Assembly: GCA_018711815.1 (NCBI GenBank)
Contig: DVHU01000091.1
Coordinates: forward strand, 1 to 61,603
Source: Candidatus Egerieimonas intestinavium
Lineage (GTDB): Bacteria; Bacillota; Clostridia; Lachnospirales; Lachnospiraceae
Direction: 5' to 3'
Length of the DNA: 61,603 nucleotides
Below, piece after piece: positions 60,629 to 61,603 of this stretch. The translations under genes were made by a program, and so were the position numbers. Below the pieces are notes generated by a model that ran no database searches, was not told where the DNA came from, and was given only the letters and a program-made list of their open reading frames with translations. How positions within the stretch are numbered: position 1 is the stretch's first letter; each line of letters opens with the position of its first letter.

Positions 60629-61315
60629 ATGAAACTATTTTTAATATTAAGTATCTGTCTTATGCTTCTTACCGGATGTCAGATAAAGCCAGCAGAGGGA
60701 GAACAAGGGCAGAAAGAAATGCCAGAGACAGATATAAAAAATAGAGTAGAAGAAGGGTTGTCTGATGAGGAACAAGGGCAGGGAGGAATAACGGCAGATG
60801 GAAAGCTGCGAATAAGCGAAGAACATATTCTGGATAAGGAAGAAAAATTGACACAAGAGGGAATAACCTTTGGAGAGTTTGAGGTGGTGCAGAAAGGGAC
60901 GGAACTGCCGGAAGAGGTGAAACCCGAAGAAGTGATTTACTTTGATGAGACGACGGATGAGACAGGAAAACTACTGGGGGAGTATTTTTATCTGTTTTTG
61001 AAGGTAAAGCTTAAAAATGAAAATTCTGAACGACAGGAGGTTTATCTTAGCTTTGGCAGGCCGATAGCGTTAAACGAAAAAAGAGAAGTGGTGAGTTTAC
61101 CTGTTGAATTGCGTTATCGGAATAGTTACGACAAAGATTATACCAAACAAAAGGATTATTATAAGGTGGAACTGCCAGCTGGAGAGGAAGGGACTTTTTT
61201 ATTAGGCTATATTCTTCCGGAAAATGAATTTCAAGAAGATAACTTATACTATTTGATTGACAAAGAAGGGGAAGGTTCAGGAAAGAGTATATACGCAATA
61301 AGATTAGAAGAATAG
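60629..61315 (+). CDS. Uncharacterised lipoprotein
   Basis: A 228-residue protein with a clear lipoprotein signal (LILSICLMLLTGC). The rest is acidic and probably a single immunoglobulin-like or similar beta domain (VYLSFGRPIALNEKREVVSL). I do not recognise the family. The start at 60629 has GAGGAGAA 6 bases upstream; a start 45 bases earlier would put a charged stretch before the signal. Codon use is AT-rich compared with the rest of the window, hinting at a different origin. Its promoter carries BlaI-type operators. Confidence 0.75.
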   Translation: MKLFLILSICLMLLTGCQIKPAEGEQGQKEMPETDIKNRVEEGLSDEEQGQGGITADGKLRISEEHILDKEEKLTQEGITFGEFEVVQKGTELPEEVKPEEVIYFDETTDETGKLLGEYFYLFLKVKLKNENSERQEVYLSFGRPIALNEKREVVSLPVELRYRNSYDKDYTKQKDYYKVELPAGEEGTFLLGYILPENEFQEDNLYYLIDKEGEGSGKSIYAIRLEE

Positions 61316-61324
61316 GTGAAAAGA

Positions 61325-61582
61325 ATGAGTACAGTTTTAAAAATGGAAATGAAAAGAGCTTTTAGTGGAAAGGCTTTTTGGGGAACAATGCTTTTAGGAA
61401 TAGGAATTGCGTGCTGGCAGTTGGTTTTAGTAGTAATTCCCAATATTTCTATGTTAGATAATTATAAATTAGGAAAGGGTGAATATCCGGTATCCGTTTT
61501 TAACAGTTGGTTAGGCGGGGAGGGATATTCTGCCGCTGAGGGCGTAAAATTTTCTGTGTCTATGGGAAAAATTCTTCTTTGA
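61325..61582 (+). CDS. ABC-2 type permease, N-terminal segment
   Basis: The first 85 residues of a likely ABC-2 type permease: a short cytoplasmic start (VLKMEMKRAFSGKAFW), one membrane helix (LLGIGIACWQLVLVVI) and an external loop. A stop at 61580 ends the frame 21 bases before the window edge, far short of a normal permease. Either the gene is broken or a frameshift lies here. It is probably the lipoprotein gene's partner (9-base gap). A GTG at 61316 is another possible start. Confidence 0.55.
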   Translation: MSTVLKMEMKRAFSGKAFWGTMLLGIGIACWQLVLVVIPNISMLDNYKLGKGEYPVSVFNSWLGGEGYSAAEGVKFSVSMGKILL

Positions 61583-61603
61583 TAAGAAACAGATATGTAT
61601 AAT

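Noticed and set aside
1-61603. CRISPR arrays, tRNA or rRNA genes, complete insertion sequences, replication origin
   Set aside because: I found no regularly spaced direct repeats, no cloverleaf with a TTCGA-type arm, no rRNA segments, no transposase and no clustered DnaA boxes. A tRNA scan would be the decisive check.

Overview
The window looks like a chromosome segment of an anaerobic, endospore-forming, high-GC member of the Clostridia, most likely a Lachnospiraceae-type gut acetogen or its relative. The reasons are an intact spoIVA, a Wood-Ljungdahl methyl-branch cluster joined to an electron-bifurcating [FeFe] hydrogenase, a monofunctional-type CO dehydrogenase, a complete anaerobic cobalamin operon, strong purine-rich ribosome binding sites and tight ATGA-type gene overlaps. 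I do not name a species.

Layout. 1-1775: end of formate-THF ligase, then fchA and folD (C1-folate steps). 1842-11472: a group-B-like [FeFe] hydrogenase, the hydCBA bifurcating hydrogenase and its three maturases hydF, hydE and hydG. 11520-11668: first copy of a 147-nt structured repeat. 11673-14297 (minus strand): alanine dehydrogenase and an NhaC-type Na+/H+ antiporter. 14488-15957: spoIVA behind a sigma-E-like promoter. 16163-32085: cobalamin operon of sixteen genes behind a consensus promoter, a cobalamin riboswitch and a terminator. 32239-35488: two-component system and two membrane proteins. 35503-35649: second copy of the structured repeat. 35782-50841: a Gram-positive Pel-type exopolysaccharide locus (PelD, PelE, deacetylase, PelF, PelG) that continues into two CotH-like proteins, a VTC-type polyphosphate-polymerase-fold protein, a DUF4956 membrane protein, a DUF4832 glycosidase-like protein and a DivIVA-like coiled coil. 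50846-51730: amidohydrolase. 51810-55459: Rex-like operator, cooS, a CooF-like ferredoxin and an FAD/NAD oxidoreductase. 55539-57740: topB, followed by a scar region (gene fragment, small membrane gene, second copy of the topB 3' end). 58701-61582: BlaI/BlaR1-like regulatory pair divergent from an AT-rich lipoprotein gene and the start of an ABC-type permease.

How it works together. Hydrogenase, CO dehydrogenase and C1-folate enzymes balance H2, CO, NADH and ferredoxin in acetogenic metabolism. The corrinoid pathway supplies the cofactor for the methyl-transferring iron-sulfur protein expected elsewhere in the genome. The Pel/CotH locus is an envelope or biofilm module whose first protein keeps an RxxD motif at the place where c-di-GMP binds degenerate GGDEF domains.

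The points I find least explained are the two-copy 147-nt element whose stems differ by compensatory changes while its unpaired segments are conserved, the Pel locus extended with CotH/VTC/DUF4956, the PelG-CotH fusion with an internal lipobox, the FolD lacking two cyclohydrolase residues beside a dedicated cyclohydrolase, and the duplicated topB end around a small insertion. All calls come from reading the sequence. No database search was run.
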